A stretch of DNA of 64,000 bases from Variovorax sp037204085 (lineage in GTDB: Bacteria > Pseudomonadota > Gammaproteobacteria > Burkholderiales > Burkholderiaceae_C): positions 62,001 to 126,000 of the forward strand of contig NZ_JBBCBW010000012.1 in the NCBI RefSeq assembly GCF_037204085.1, in the 5' to 3' direction. Shown here piece by piece: positions 8,391-16,322 of the stretch. The translations under genes and the position numbers were made by a program. How positions within the stretch are numbered: the stretch's first letter is position 1; each line of letters opens with the position of its first letter. A model generated the notes under the pieces. The model did not search any database, was not told the origin of the DNA, and saw only the letters and a program-made list of their open reading frames with translations.

Positions 8391-10604
8391 ATGCCAACAG
8401 GCTCCGCGCAGCTTGCGCGTGTTCTCAGCGTTTCATCGTCGGCCATGCCCACGTTGGGCGGCGAACCGGCATTGGAGCCGATAGCCATCGACGGCAGTGA
8501 AGGGCTGAGCAGCCTGTTCGGCTATACCTTGACCCTGGCCACTCCCGAGCAGTCCGGCTACAACGAGCGCCAGGCCGCCAATGTGGCCATCAAGCAGCTG
8601 GTGGGCGAGGCGCTCACCGCGCACATCGTGCTCGACGGGCGGCCGGGTTCGGGCCCCCAGCGCCGCCATATCTCGGGCCTTGTGACGCGCGTGCGCTTCC
8701 TGCGGCTGGAGAACCGGCGCGCACTGTACGAGGCGGTGATCGAGCCTTGGCTCACCCTGGCCACGCGCACCAGCGACTACCGCATCTTCCAGAACCAGAA
8801 CGTGCTGGACATCGCGCGGGAGGTGCTCGGCAAATACGGGCTGCCCTTCGACGTGCGGGCCACGCGCAGCTATCCACCGCGGGAGTTCCAGGTGCAGTAC
8901 GGCGAAAGCGACTACGACTTCGTCGCGCGGCTGCTGCACGAGTGGGGCCTGTACTTCTACTTCGAGCACGAAGAGAAGAGCCACAAGCTGGTGATCGTCG
9001 ACGACATGGCCTCGCACCAGCCCTTTGCTCATGCGGGCTACCAGACCGTTCCGTTTCACGCAGCGGAGGCCACCGTGCGCGAAGAGCACTGCGACCGCTT
9101 CAATGCGTGCGAAGAGCTGCAAAGCGGCCGCTGGGTGACCAGCGACTTCGACTTCAAGCGCCCGAAAGCCGAACTGCAGCAGGTCAGCGCCATGCCGCGC
9201 AAGACGGCGCAGAACACCTGGGAGCGCTATGGCTGGCCGGGCGACTACGTGGTGGAGTCCGAAGGCGAACAGCTGGTGCGCACGCGCATGGAAGAAACCG
9301 GCAGCCGCGGCGAACGCGCGAGCGGCTCGGGCAACCTGCGTGCGGTGGTGCCGGGCTGCCTGCTCACGTTGGAGCGCCATCCGCACAACGAATCGAACCG
9401 GCAGTACCTGGTGACGGAAGCCCATCTCCGGCTGCAAGACGTGGGCGATGCCAGCGCGCAGCAAGAGTTCGAGTGCCGCGTCGATTTCGAGGTCATTCCG
9501 GCGAACAAGGTGTTCCGGGCGCCGGCACCGCCGGTGCCGAGGCCGCGCACCACTGGCCCACAGACGGCGATCGTCACCGGGCCCGCGGGCCGGGAGATCT
9601 GGACCGACGAATACGGCCGCGTGAAGCTGAGCTTTCACTGGAACCGCTATTGCACCAAGGACGAGAACAGCTCGTGCTGGGTGCGCGTGTCCTCGCCCTG
9701 GGCCGGAACCAACTTCGGCGGCATCCAGATCCCGCGCATCGGCCAGGAGGTGATCGTCGACTTCGAGAACGGCGACCCGGACCGTCCGATCGTCACCGGT
9801 CGCGTCTACAACGCAGACAACATGCCGCCGTGGAGCCTGCCCGACAACGCCACGCAGAGCGGGCTGCTCACACGCAGCTCCGAAGGCGCGACCGATGCCA
9901 ATGCCAACGCGCTGCGCTTCGAGGACAAGAAGGGGCAGGAGCAGGTGTGGCTGCACGCCGAACGCAACCAGGACATCGAGGTCGAGCACGACGAGACGCA
10001 CTGGGTGGGGAACGACCGCAGCAAAACCATCGACCACGACGAGACCGTGCATGTGAAGCACGACCGGACCGAGACGGTGGATCATGACGAAACCATCACG
10101 GTGCACAACAACCGCACCGAGACGGTGGACGGCGACGAGACCATCACCATCCACAAGAACCGCACCGAGACCGTCGATCTCAACGAAACCATCGGCATCG
10201 GCATGAACCGGACCGAGAAGGTGGGCCTGAACGAGACCATTCACATCGGTGAGCACCGGACGGTGACCATCGGCGGCGCGAAGATGGAAACCATTGCGCT
10301 GGCCAAGGCCGAGACCATCGGATTGGCCAAGGCGCTGACCATCGGCCTCGGCTACCAGATTACCGTGGGCGCAGCCATGAACACCAGCGTTGCGCTGATG
10401 CAGACCGAGCAGGTGGGCCAGTCCAAGCGTGTGGACGTGGGCAACACGCTGACCCTGCAGGCCGGTGACCGTATCCAACTGGTGTGCGGCAAGAGCTCGC
10501 TGGTCATGACGTCGGACGGCGCGGTCACCATCAGCGGCTCGTCGTTCGATTTCACGGCCAGCGGTCCCGTGCAGATCAGCGGCAACGACATCGACTTCAA
10601 CTGA
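8391..10604 (+). CDS. vgrG: T6SS spike protein VgrG (TssI)
   Basis: A 737-residue VgrG. The N-terminal part (to about 380) is the gp27-like ring region, with YGESDYDFVARLLHEWGLYF. It is followed by the gp5-like OB domain (REIWTDEYGRVKLSFHWNRY, then PRIGQEVIVDFENGDPDRP; about 395-490). A repetitive segment (about 530-640) with units like HDRTETVDHDETITVHNNRT will form the triangular beta-helix needle. The end (QISGNDIDFN) shows no fused enzymatic domain, so the tip is expected to dock the PAAR-like protein encoded downstream. It is followed by the DUF2169 gene with only 8 bp between. Confidence 0.95.
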   Translation: MPTGSAQLARVLSVSSSAMPTLGGEPALEPIAIDGSEGLSSLFGYTLTLATPEQSGYNERQAANVAIKQLVGEALTAHIVLDGRPGSGPQRRHISGLVTRVRFLRLENRRALYEAVIEPWLTLATRTSDYRIFQNQNVLDIAREVLGKYGLPFDVRATRSYPPREFQVQYGESDYDFVARLLHEWGLYFYFEHEEKSHKLVIVDDMASHQPFAHAGYQTVPFHAAEATVREEHCDRFNACEELQSGRWVTSDFDFKRPKAELQQVSAMPRKTAQNTWERYGWPGDYVVESEGEQLVRTRMEETGSRGERASGSGNLRAVVPGCLLTLERHPHNESNRQYLVTEAHLRLQDVGDASAQQEFECRVDFEVIPANKVFRAPAPPVPRPRTTGPQTAIVTGPAGREIWTDEYGRVKLSFHWNRYCTKDENSSCWVRVSSPWAGTNFGGIQIPRIGQEVIVDFENGDPDRPIVTGRVYNADNMPPWSLPDNATQSGLLTRSSEGATDANANALRFEDKKGQEQVWLHAERNQDIEVEHDETHWVGNDRSKTIDHDETVHVKHDRTETVDHDETITVHNNRTETVDGDETITIHKNRTETVDLNETIGIGMNRTEKVGLNETIHIGEHRTVTIGGAKMETIALAKAETIGLAKALTIGLGYQITVGAAMNTSVALMQTEQVGQSKRVDVGNTLTLQAGDRIQLVCGKSSLVMTSDGAVTISGSSFDFTASGPVQISGNDIDFN
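9985..10350 (+). repeat. Degenerate in-frame repeat of VgrG needle
   Basis: Roughly 42-48 bp units built around GACGAGAC/ACCGAGACGGTGGA encode alternating ETV/ETI blocks with HDE, NRT or KAE turns. The period matches the beta-helix strands of the spike. The DNA copies are similar enough to allow slippage or recombination that would change needle length by whole units. Confidence 0.7.
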
Positions 10605-10612
10605 GCGCCGCG

Positions 10613-11935
10613 GTGGAGTTTCGCAACCTCACGCCTTTCGATGCGATGTGCTTTCGCGCCGCAACGCCAAGCGACCGCGAATACCGGGTCGTCGCCATGA
10701 AGATTGGCTACAGGCTCGTGCGCGGGCGGCACGGCCAGTGGCAAGCCGAAGTCAATGACGACCGACCCGTGCCGTTGACGCTTGCCGACGAATACTGGGG
10801 TGAAGAGGGCGCGTCGAGCCCGCGCGAGGAGAGCGATCTTGCACCTTACAAGCCGCGCTGCGACGTGATCGTGAACGCCATCGCTCATGCGCCTTGCGGC
10901 GTGCCTGCGTCCGACTGGGAAGTGCGCGTGAAAGTGACGGCGCGGCCACAGTGGCTGCAGTTGCCGCAGCCGCCGCGGCCCCTTCATCCGGGCGCGCGAT
11001 TGACGCCAAGGCAGCAGCAAGAATGGGACAGCGAGACGCAGCGTGCGCAGGCGCTTGCCGCGCCTCGGGCCGTGCTCGACAAGCGGCTCCGCATCAGCGG
11101 CCCGGCCGTTCTGTACCGGCGCGACAAGCGCAACTGGGAGCGTACGCCGCCGGAAGCCATTGCCAGCCTGCCGATGCGTTGGGAATACGCCTTGGGAGGC
11201 CGGAGCCTGCTGCGCCGGGCCGGTGCTCCAAAGGACGAGCCGCCGCTGCTCGACGAAGTCTGCTTCTCCAATCCGCTCGGGCGCGGCTGGATCGAGCAGC
11301 GCGAACTCGAAGAGGCGCGCAGCGCAGGACAGCCCGAGGTCGAGCGCATCGCGGCCCCGCAGATCGAAGCGGCCGGCGTGCGCATGCGGCAGCCGGTCAT
11401 CGCCAGGCATGCGAGCGTCAACCAGGACGCCCGGACCATGGCCGAGACGGCCAGGAGCTATGGCGAGACGCCCGCCGGCCTGGGAGTGGTCGGCAGGGCC
11501 TGGGCGCCGCGGCTCGCGCTGGCCGGAACGTATGACGACGCGTGGCTCGAGCAGCGTCACCCGTGGTTGCCGAAGGATTTCGACTTCGGCTACTGGAATG
11601 CCGCGCCCGTCGACCAGCAGATCCCTTACCTTCCGCCCGACGCGTGCATCGAACTCTGGAACCTCAGCGACCCAGCGACGACCCCGGAGGGCCATTTGTC
11701 GGTCACCCTGCCGGGGCACCGCGCGCTCGTGCTGGCAAGACTGGACAACGGCGCGTTGCTGCCGTTGCCGATGGTCACGGACACGCTTCTCATCGATACG
11801 CAAGCCATGGCGCTGTCGCTGGTGCATCGCACATGGATTCCGTCGGACGCGCCGGTGCGCGTGGTCGAGGCCCGTTTCGAGACCGATCCGCAGGCGCCAT
11901 TGGTGCGTTCGCGAAACGTGGCGCTCAACCAATGA
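10613..11935 (+). CDS. DUF2169 protein, probable T6SS effector/PAAR chaperone
   Basis: A 440-residue DUF2169-family protein. GTG at 10613 is the chosen start because the family begins with a 'xNxTPF' strand, here VEFRNLTPFDAMC. DUF2169 proteins are found next to VgrG and DUF4150 proteins and are thought to help load PAAR-like effectors onto the spike. Typical blocks are VVAMKIGYRLVRG, VNAIAHAPCGVPASDWEVRVKV, MRWEYALGG and GVVGRAWAPR. The gene begins 8 bp after vgrG and overlaps the next start (ATGA), so it is translated as part of the same unit. An enzymatic role is not suggested by any motif. Confidence 0.85.
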   Translation: MEFRNLTPFDAMCFRAATPSDREYRVVAMKIGYRLVRGRHGQWQAEVNDDRPVPLTLADEYWGEEGASSPREESDLAPYKPRCDVIVNAIAHAPCGVPASDWEVRVKVTARPQWLQLPQPPRPLHPGARLTPRQQQEWDSETQRAQALAAPRAVLDKRLRISGPAVLYRRDKRNWERTPPEAIASLPMRWEYALGGRSLLRRAGAPKDEPPLLDEVCFSNPLGRGWIEQRELEEARSAGQPEVERIAAPQIEAAGVRMRQPVIARHASVNQDARTMAETARSYGETPAGLGVVGRAWAPRLALAGTYDDAWLEQRHPWLPKDFDFGYWNAAPVDQQIPYLPPDACIELWNLSDPATTPEGHLSVTLPGHRALVLARLDNGALLPLPMVTDTLLIDTQAMALSLVHRTWIPSDAPVRVVEARFETDPQAPLVRSRNVALNQ

Positions 11936-12288
11936 GCGCCAACGTCACGGCCCGCAAGGATGGCAGCTGGCGCGTGGTGAGCCTTGCGCCGGACGTCTGC
12001 AAGACGCCGATGGGCAGCTCGATTCCGCCTGTGCCCTATCCGGTTACCGCGCAGTTGGAGACCACCACATCGGTGGCCAGGAGCGTGCGCGCCAACGGTC
12101 ATCCGGTGGTGGTGTACGACATGAGCATCGTGCCCACGACCATCGGCGACGCCGCCGGCGCGGCCAAGGGCGTGAAGAGCGGCACCGTGCAGGGCAAGTG
12201 CTACCCGAAGGACCACAGCGGAACCGTGCGCGCCGAAGGCAAGCTGCTCGTGCGCCATGACGATCTGTTCTGGATGAACGGGAAGTAG
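11932..12288 (+). CDS. DUF4150 PAAR-like spike-tip protein
   Basis: A 118-residue DUF4150/PAAR-like protein starting MSANVTARKDGSW. The CKTPMGSSIPPVPYPV block followed by TSVARSVRANGHPVVVYDMSIVPTTIGD and GTVQGKCYPKDHSGTVRAEGK is typical. Such proteins cap VgrG as a sharp tip and connect it to a toxin. Here the toxin is a separate gene starting 7 bp downstream instead of being fused. The ATG at 11932 overlaps the stop of the DUF2169 gene. Confidence 0.85.
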   Translation: MSANVTARKDGSWRVVSLAPDVCKTPMGSSIPPVPYPVTAQLETTTSVARSVRANGHPVVVYDMSIVPTTIGDAAGAAKGVKSGTVQGKCYPKDHSGTVRAEGKLLVRHDDLFWMNGK

Positions 12289-12295
12289 GGCGCCG

Positions 12296-13546
12296 ATGAC
12301 GGTCACCATCGACATCGATCCCGCTTTCAGCAGGCCGGTTGGCGGTGGCGGCCGCCTGGTGGGCTACAACAACGCCGATTCGGTGTCGATGCTGTACTTT
12401 CCCTCCGACCTTGGGCCGGCGGAAAAGACGTGGCACATGTCGCACGAACAGTACGAGGAGCTTCGCCAGGCTCAACCGACGCTGGAACTGCCCGAACTCA
12501 AACCCCGCAAGCCCGGCACCAATGCGAACGGCAACACGCTCGGCTCCGTGGTCGGCGAGACGCCTTCGACCGCCGGCAAGGCGACACAGGCCAACCCCGA
12601 GGTGAAGCCCGAAACGCCGAAGGAAGAGGGCTGGTGGGGCAGTTGGGGCAGTTCGGTGGTGCACACGGTGCTCGACGTGGGCGGCGCCATCCCGGTCGTC
12701 GGCATTTTTTCGGATGGCATCAATGCGGGCATCTACGCGGCCGAAGGCGACATGGTCAACGCCGCAATCTCGGGTGCCTCCGCGGCCGCCAACCTGATTC
12801 CTGGCGGCGGGGCCGCCACGAAGGCTGGCAAGCTGGCCTACAAGGGCGGCAAGATGGCGTTGGAGAAAGCCGAGAAGGAGCTGGCCGAAAAGCTGCTGAA
12901 GGAGCAACTGGAGAAAGAAGCGGCAGAAAGGCTGGCCAAGGAGAAGCTCGAGAAGGAGGCCGCGCAAAAGGCCGAGGCGGGCGGCGGCGGTGGTTCGAAA
13001 AAGAATGACTCGCAGGTCAAGAAGGGAAAGAAGCCGAAATGCGGCGGGCGGGCGACTTACGGCAAACAGGCTGGCGACTTCCTGGGCAATGAGATGGAGC
13101 GGGATCACATTCCCAATGTGGCCTCGCTCAAGGACATGGCCGAAAAGATGCTGCGCGAGGATGGCATCGATCTGACGCCGGCACAGCGTGACTCGCTGTT
13201 CGGAAAGGTGGGAAAGAACGGGCAGCGTGAAGGCGGAAAGATATACACCCACGCACAGACCGTCGCCGTGCCCAAGGAGATCCACAGAGCAAGTCCCACC
13301 ACCGGGAACCACGAGAACTACAAAGACTCGAAAGACCTCGCTGGGGCGGCGCGTCGCGACACCAGGAATCACAGGGACGCCATCGAAAAAAGTGACAATC
13401 ACAAGGACTGCGCAAAGGCCCTGGAAGAGGCCTCGGAGGTCATCGACAAGATCTCGAACGATCAGTACAAGAAATTTCTGAACAACTTGATCGACGACGC
13501 CCTCGAAGGCAAGCGAAGCACGAATCCATGGAAAGGAATCTTATGA
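12296..13546 (+). CDS. Candidate T6SS effector with C-terminal nuclease-like toxin domain
   Basis: A 416-residue multi-domain protein. Residues 1-70 are a spike-associated N-terminal region. Residues 120-175 are a Gly/Ala-rich hydrophobic stretch (VLDVGGAIPVVGIFSDGINA, then NAAISGASAAANLIPGGG) common before toxins in polymorphic effectors. Residues 186-226 are a strongly charged Lys/Glu/Ala coiled coil, and residues 245-416 the toxin. The toxin has CGGRATYGKQAGDFLGNEME followed by RDHIP (Asp270-His271) and more histidines (His319, 330, 339, 359), which suggests an HNH/Endo VII-type nuclease. This assignment is by pattern only. Position directly after vgrG, DUF2169 and DUF4150 and before two putative immunity genes supports the effector role. 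Confidence 0.72.
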   Translation: MTVTIDIDPAFSRPVGGGGRLVGYNNADSVSMLYFPSDLGPAEKTWHMSHEQYEELRQAQPTLELPELKPRKPGTNANGNTLGSVVGETPSTAGKATQANPEVKPETPKEEGWWGSWGSSVVHTVLDVGGAIPVVGIFSDGINAGIYAAEGDMVNAAISGASAAANLIPGGGAATKAGKLAYKGGKMALEKAEKELAEKLLKEQLEKEAAERLAKEKLEKEAAQKAEAGGGGGSKKNDSQVKKGKKPKCGGRATYGKQAGDFLGNEMERDHIPNVASLKDMAEKMLREDGIDLTPAQRDSLFGKVGKNGQREGGKIYTHAQTVAVPKEIHRASPTTGNHENYKDSKDLAGAARRDTRNHRDAIEKSDNHKDCAKALEEASEVIDKISNDQYKKFLNNLIDDALEGKRSTNPWKGIL

Positions 13547-14028
13547 AAGCGCCGCATCGATATCCGGAGGCCCAGGACTTTGTCTCTGCGATCGCCAAGC
13601 CATTCGACAGCGAACCGGGGAGCAAGGTCGTGGCGCCTTTCGGCATCGTATGGCCCGATGCCGTCAAGCTCGATAGTGGCCTGGAGATCTACAACGTCAG
13701 CGCGCCGACTCTGGGCATAGGCTTCACGTACAAAGATGCAGGCTTGGTGTTCGAGCAGGAGTATCACGACGTGGGCGAAGGCCCGTTCTTGCTGACGCAA
13801 TGCGGTTTCTGGGGCCACGAGGACGAGTACGAGAGCTACAAGGGCCCTCTGTGGAAGGACCTGCGGTTTTCCGACACAGTGGCCGATGCAGTGGGCAAGC
13901 TGGGTGCCCCAACCCGCGTGGGTCGCCTCGATATCCATTTTTGGGAGCTGCCCGATTTCAGATTGACGATCCAGTGGAAGAGCCCAGGCAAGATTCGAGT
14001 GGTTTCGTACTGGATGAAGCAGGATTGA
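13543..14028 (+). CDS. Putative immunity protein 1 for the adjacent T6SS toxin
   Basis: A 161-residue acidic soluble protein with no signal peptide or known enzymatic motif. The ATG at 13543 follows GGAAAGGA and overlaps the toxin stop by 4 bp, the usual coupling of toxin and immunity. The C-terminal half (GPLWKDLRFSDTVADAVGKL, then APTRVGRLDIHFWELPDFRL) resembles two segments of the next gene product: a G-x-hydrophobic start, a F/W-x-DT turn, then a Trp-rich strand. The protein is expected to bind and block the nuclease-like domain in the cytoplasm. No database family is recognised. Confidence 0.65.
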   Translation: MKAPHRYPEAQDFVSAIAKPFDSEPGSKVVAPFGIVWPDAVKLDSGLEIYNVSAPTLGIGFTYKDAGLVFEQEYHDVGEGPFLLTQCGFWGHEDEYESYKGPLWKDLRFSDTVADAVGKLGAPTRVGRLDIHFWELPDFRLTIQWKSPGKIRVVSYWMKQD

Positions 14029-14034
14029 CGCGCG

Positions 14035-15045
14035 GTGAGCCTGTTCAGCTTTCTTTCGTTGCTGGGCGCGGACTCGACGAATGCGCAGCTGGTCACGGCG
14101 CTGGAGCAACTCGGCGTGCGCCGGCGGCCGGAGAAACCGTCTCCCTTCAAGAGCCCTTACGAGGTTCTCTTTCGCTTGAGCAAACATGGTCTCTGCCTGT
14201 CGTTCCAGGACCTTGCCTATGTGGAAAACAGGCCACCGCGCCAATGGGGCAACAGTACGCTGCAGTTGCGCACCGTGACGGTCACCGCGGGCGTGGAAGG
14301 CAAGTATTTGCCATACGCCGGCGAAATGCCCTACGGCATTTCCTGGAGCGATACGCGCCAGCAGGTTCGCGAGCGCATGACCCAGCACGAAGACAAGTTG
14401 CACGGCTACCTGCGCGATTGCTGGTGGTTCGGCGAGCGCTACATGAGCGTGACCTACCAGCCGGGTGACATCACCCGGCCCGAGCAGCCGGGCGTTTTCG
14501 ACCTGTCCTTCGGATTGTTCTACCCAGAGAGCGAATTGGTGCGGCCGGCAAAGTATCCGAATCATGAAGTGCTCGTGGGCCTTTTCGGCAAGTCGATGGA
14601 TGCCCCCGAATTCCGCCAGGCGTTCGGGTCCTTCGATGTGGAGAACTGGAAGGCGCAGAGCGAGGACGGACACCTCGACCGCCGGCGGGCTTTCGGATTC
14701 GAGTTGTACTTCGATCCCGCCAGGCCTGCCGATGACGGCACGCCGTCCTTTGCCGGCGCGAACCTGACCAGGGGCCGGCTCGGTCCTTCGCAGAAGTGGG
14801 AAGGCACCTTGCCTTTCGGCCTCGACTTCGACGACACGCCGCCAATGCTGCGGCAGAAGATACCCGCACCGCCTCTTGGGTGGGACGACTCCATGGTCGT
14901 CTGGGGCTTCGCGAAATGGTCTCTTCCGCAGATGGACGTGCGAGTGAACTACGACACGGTGCAGAACTGTGTGGAATGCATTGCGCTGCTGGCACCCGGC
15001 TATCTGCGACGCAATGAATTCGAATCCCGAGTCTCCGGTCAATAG
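14035..15045 (+). CDS. Putative immunity protein 2, apparently internally duplicated
   Basis: A 336-residue soluble protein that starts with GTG at 14035, 6 bp after the previous stop. It appears to contain two copies of the module seen once in the preceding protein: GEMPYGISWSDTRQQVRERM with CWWFGERYMSVTY in the first half, and GTLPFGLDFDDTPPMLRQKI with VVWGFAKWSLPQMDVRVNY in the second. This suggests duplication and fusion of an immunity domain. The function is inferred from position alone. An alternative is that it protects against a related toxin from a competitor. It is convergent with the LysR gene, with a hairpin between. Confidence 0.6.
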   Translation: MSLFSFLSLLGADSTNAQLVTALEQLGVRRRPEKPSPFKSPYEVLFRLSKHGLCLSFQDLAYVENRPPRQWGNSTLQLRTVTVTAGVEGKYLPYAGEMPYGISWSDTRQQVRERMTQHEDKLHGYLRDCWWFGERYMSVTYQPGDITRPEQPGVFDLSFGLFYPESELVRPAKYPNHEVLVGLFGKSMDAPEFRQAFGSFDVENWKAQSEDGHLDRRRAFGFELYFDPARPADDGTPSFAGANLTRGRLGPSQKWEGTLPFGLDFDDTPPMLRQKIPAPPLGWDDSMVVWGFAKWSLPQMDVRVNYDTVQNCVECIALLAPGYLRRNEFESRVSGQ

Positions 15046-15049
15046 GAGG

Positions 15050-15067
15050 GGGCGAGCGGACTCGCCC
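15050..15067. terminator. GC-rich hairpin between convergent genes
   Basis: GGGCGAG (15050-15056) pairs perfectly with CTCGCCC (15061-15067) around a CGGA loop, in the 29-bp gap between the end of the T6SS cassette and the end of the LysR gene. There is no T tract, so it is at best a weak bidirectional terminator. Confidence 0.5.
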
Positions 15068-15074
15068 AGTTGGC

Positions 15075-16001
15075 TCACGGGGCAGCCGCTGGCTCGAACA
15101 TGTCGCTCACCGGAAAGTCGCCAAGCTGGCGCAGCGCGGGACGCGCCAGGCATTCCCGAAACATCCGCATCGCGGTGGACTCGAAGGCGTCCCGGCGCGT
15201 GACGAGCAGCGTAGGCGCCCGGGAGATCGAGGCATCGATTTCGTGCACGACCAGCCGCTCGTGTGCGAACGACCTGGCGACCACATACCGGGGCAGCAGG
15301 GTGACGCCGACATCGGCGCCAACGCAGCCCAGAATGCCTTCGAGCGTTCCGAATTCAAGCCGCCGATAGGAAGGGCGCCCGAGCTGTACGAGCAACTGCT
15401 CGAGGCGCTGGCGGTATGAGCAGCCCGTCCGGAACATGAGTGCGGTCAGCGGCGCTGCCTCATTGCGCAGGGCCGCAAGATGGGGCCATCGCCGCGACGT
15501 GACCAGCACCAGCTCTTCATCGAAGATCTTCTCGGCCTTCAGCCGGGGGTGATCGATCGGTCCCGCGACAAATGCGCCGTCTACCTCGTTGTCGATGACG
15601 CTCTGGATCAGCTCGGCCGTGGGCCCGGTGCGCACGACCAGCTCAACGGCCGGGTGGCGGGCGTTGAACTGGCCCAGCACTTCCGGCAGACGCACCGCGA
15701 TGGTCGTCTCCATGGAGCCGATCACCAGCGGCCCCTTGGCCTGGCCGTCGTCGCGCGCGTTGGCGGCCGCTTCCTGCAGCAGAGCCACCGCGCGAGAGGC
15801 GTAAGGCAAAAGGCGCATGCCAGCGCTGGTGAGGGCAACGCCGCGGCTGTGGCGTTCGAACAGCGGCAGGCCGACCTCGTCCTCGAGCGCCTTGATGCGG
15901 CTGGTGACGTTGGACTGGACCGTGTGAAGTTCCTTTGCGGCCTTGGTGATGCCCGCACAGCGAGCCACTGCGGCAAAGGTTGTGAGATCTCCAACTTCCA
16001 T
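15075..16001 (-). CDS. LysR-family regulator, probable controller of the nitronate monooxygenase operon
   Basis: A 308-residue LysR protein with helix-turn-helix at about 1-60 (LTTFAAVARCAGITKAAKEL, then VQSNVTSRIKALE) and an effector domain from about 85 (GPLVIGSMETTIAVRLPEVL). The ATG at 16001 is chosen because GGAG lies at good distance; starts at 16007 and a TTG at 16013 are also in frame. It is divergent from the nitronate monooxygenase gene, and a perfect T-N11-A palindrome sits in the shared gap, the usual LysR arrangement. The inducer is unknown; a nitroalkane acid or its product would fit. Confidence 0.9.
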   Translation of the reverse strand: MEVGDLTTFAAVARCAGITKAAKELHTVQSNVTSRIKALEDEVGLPLFERHSRGVALTSAGMRLLPYASRAVALLQEAAANARDDGQAKGPLVIGSMETTIAVRLPEVLGQFNARHPAVELVVRTGPTAELIQSVIDNEVDGAFVAGPIDHPRLKAEKIFDEELVLVTSRRWPHLAALRNEAAPLTALMFRTGCSYRQRLEQLLVQLGRPSYRRLEFGTLEGILGCVGADVGVTLLPRYVVARSFAHERLVVHEIDASISRAPTLLVTRRDAFESTAMRMFRECLARPALRQLGDFPVSDMFEPAAAP

Positions 16002-16322
16002 ATGCATCTCCAAATCAGATCGAAACGGCTGATGACTTCAATCAGCAAGCAGCTTCCGCAAGATGCGTACCTGCAAAAAACGAGGCGCGTCGAACAGGTT
16101 GGTGCAAATGCGCCCCACAGAGGGGCATCGTAGGCAGTTTTGGTGGCGCCAAGCCCATGGTTAGCCCTGAGTGCATACGGCATCGCGAGGCTGAAGACAT
16201 TGCCGGAAGAGCCCGGTAAGCAATCTGTTCAACAGATTGGCGGCATCAAAACAAATCGTTTCCCAGGATTCGATCGGCTTCCTAGCATCCGGGCCTTCCA
16301 CCACCCCATGTCGAGGAGTCCC
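16002..16322. promoter_or_regulatory. Divergent control region of LysR and nitronate monooxygenase genes
   Basis: A 321-bp gap without a gene. It holds an inverted repeat CTGAT-N7-ATCAG (16029-16045) close to the LysR start and a perfect 19-bp palindrome at 16221-16239 closer to the monooxygenase. The monooxygenase start has GAGGAG ahead of it (about 16311-16316). No other feature is seen. Confidence 0.6.
16221..16239. promoter_or_regulatory. Perfect LysR box (T-N11-A palindrome)
   Basis: CAATCTGTTCAACAGATTG is a perfect 19-bp palindrome around a central C. It contains the ATC-N9-GAT / T-N11-A core of LysR recognition sites. It lies 83 bp before the monooxygenase ATG, where an activator would bind. 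Confidence 0.75.

Noticed and set aside
8433..10478. Long minus-strand open frame opposite vgrG
   Set aside because: Low-complexity His/Val/Gly/Leu-rich translation with repeats mirroring the VgrG needle. The plus-strand frame is a clear VgrG.
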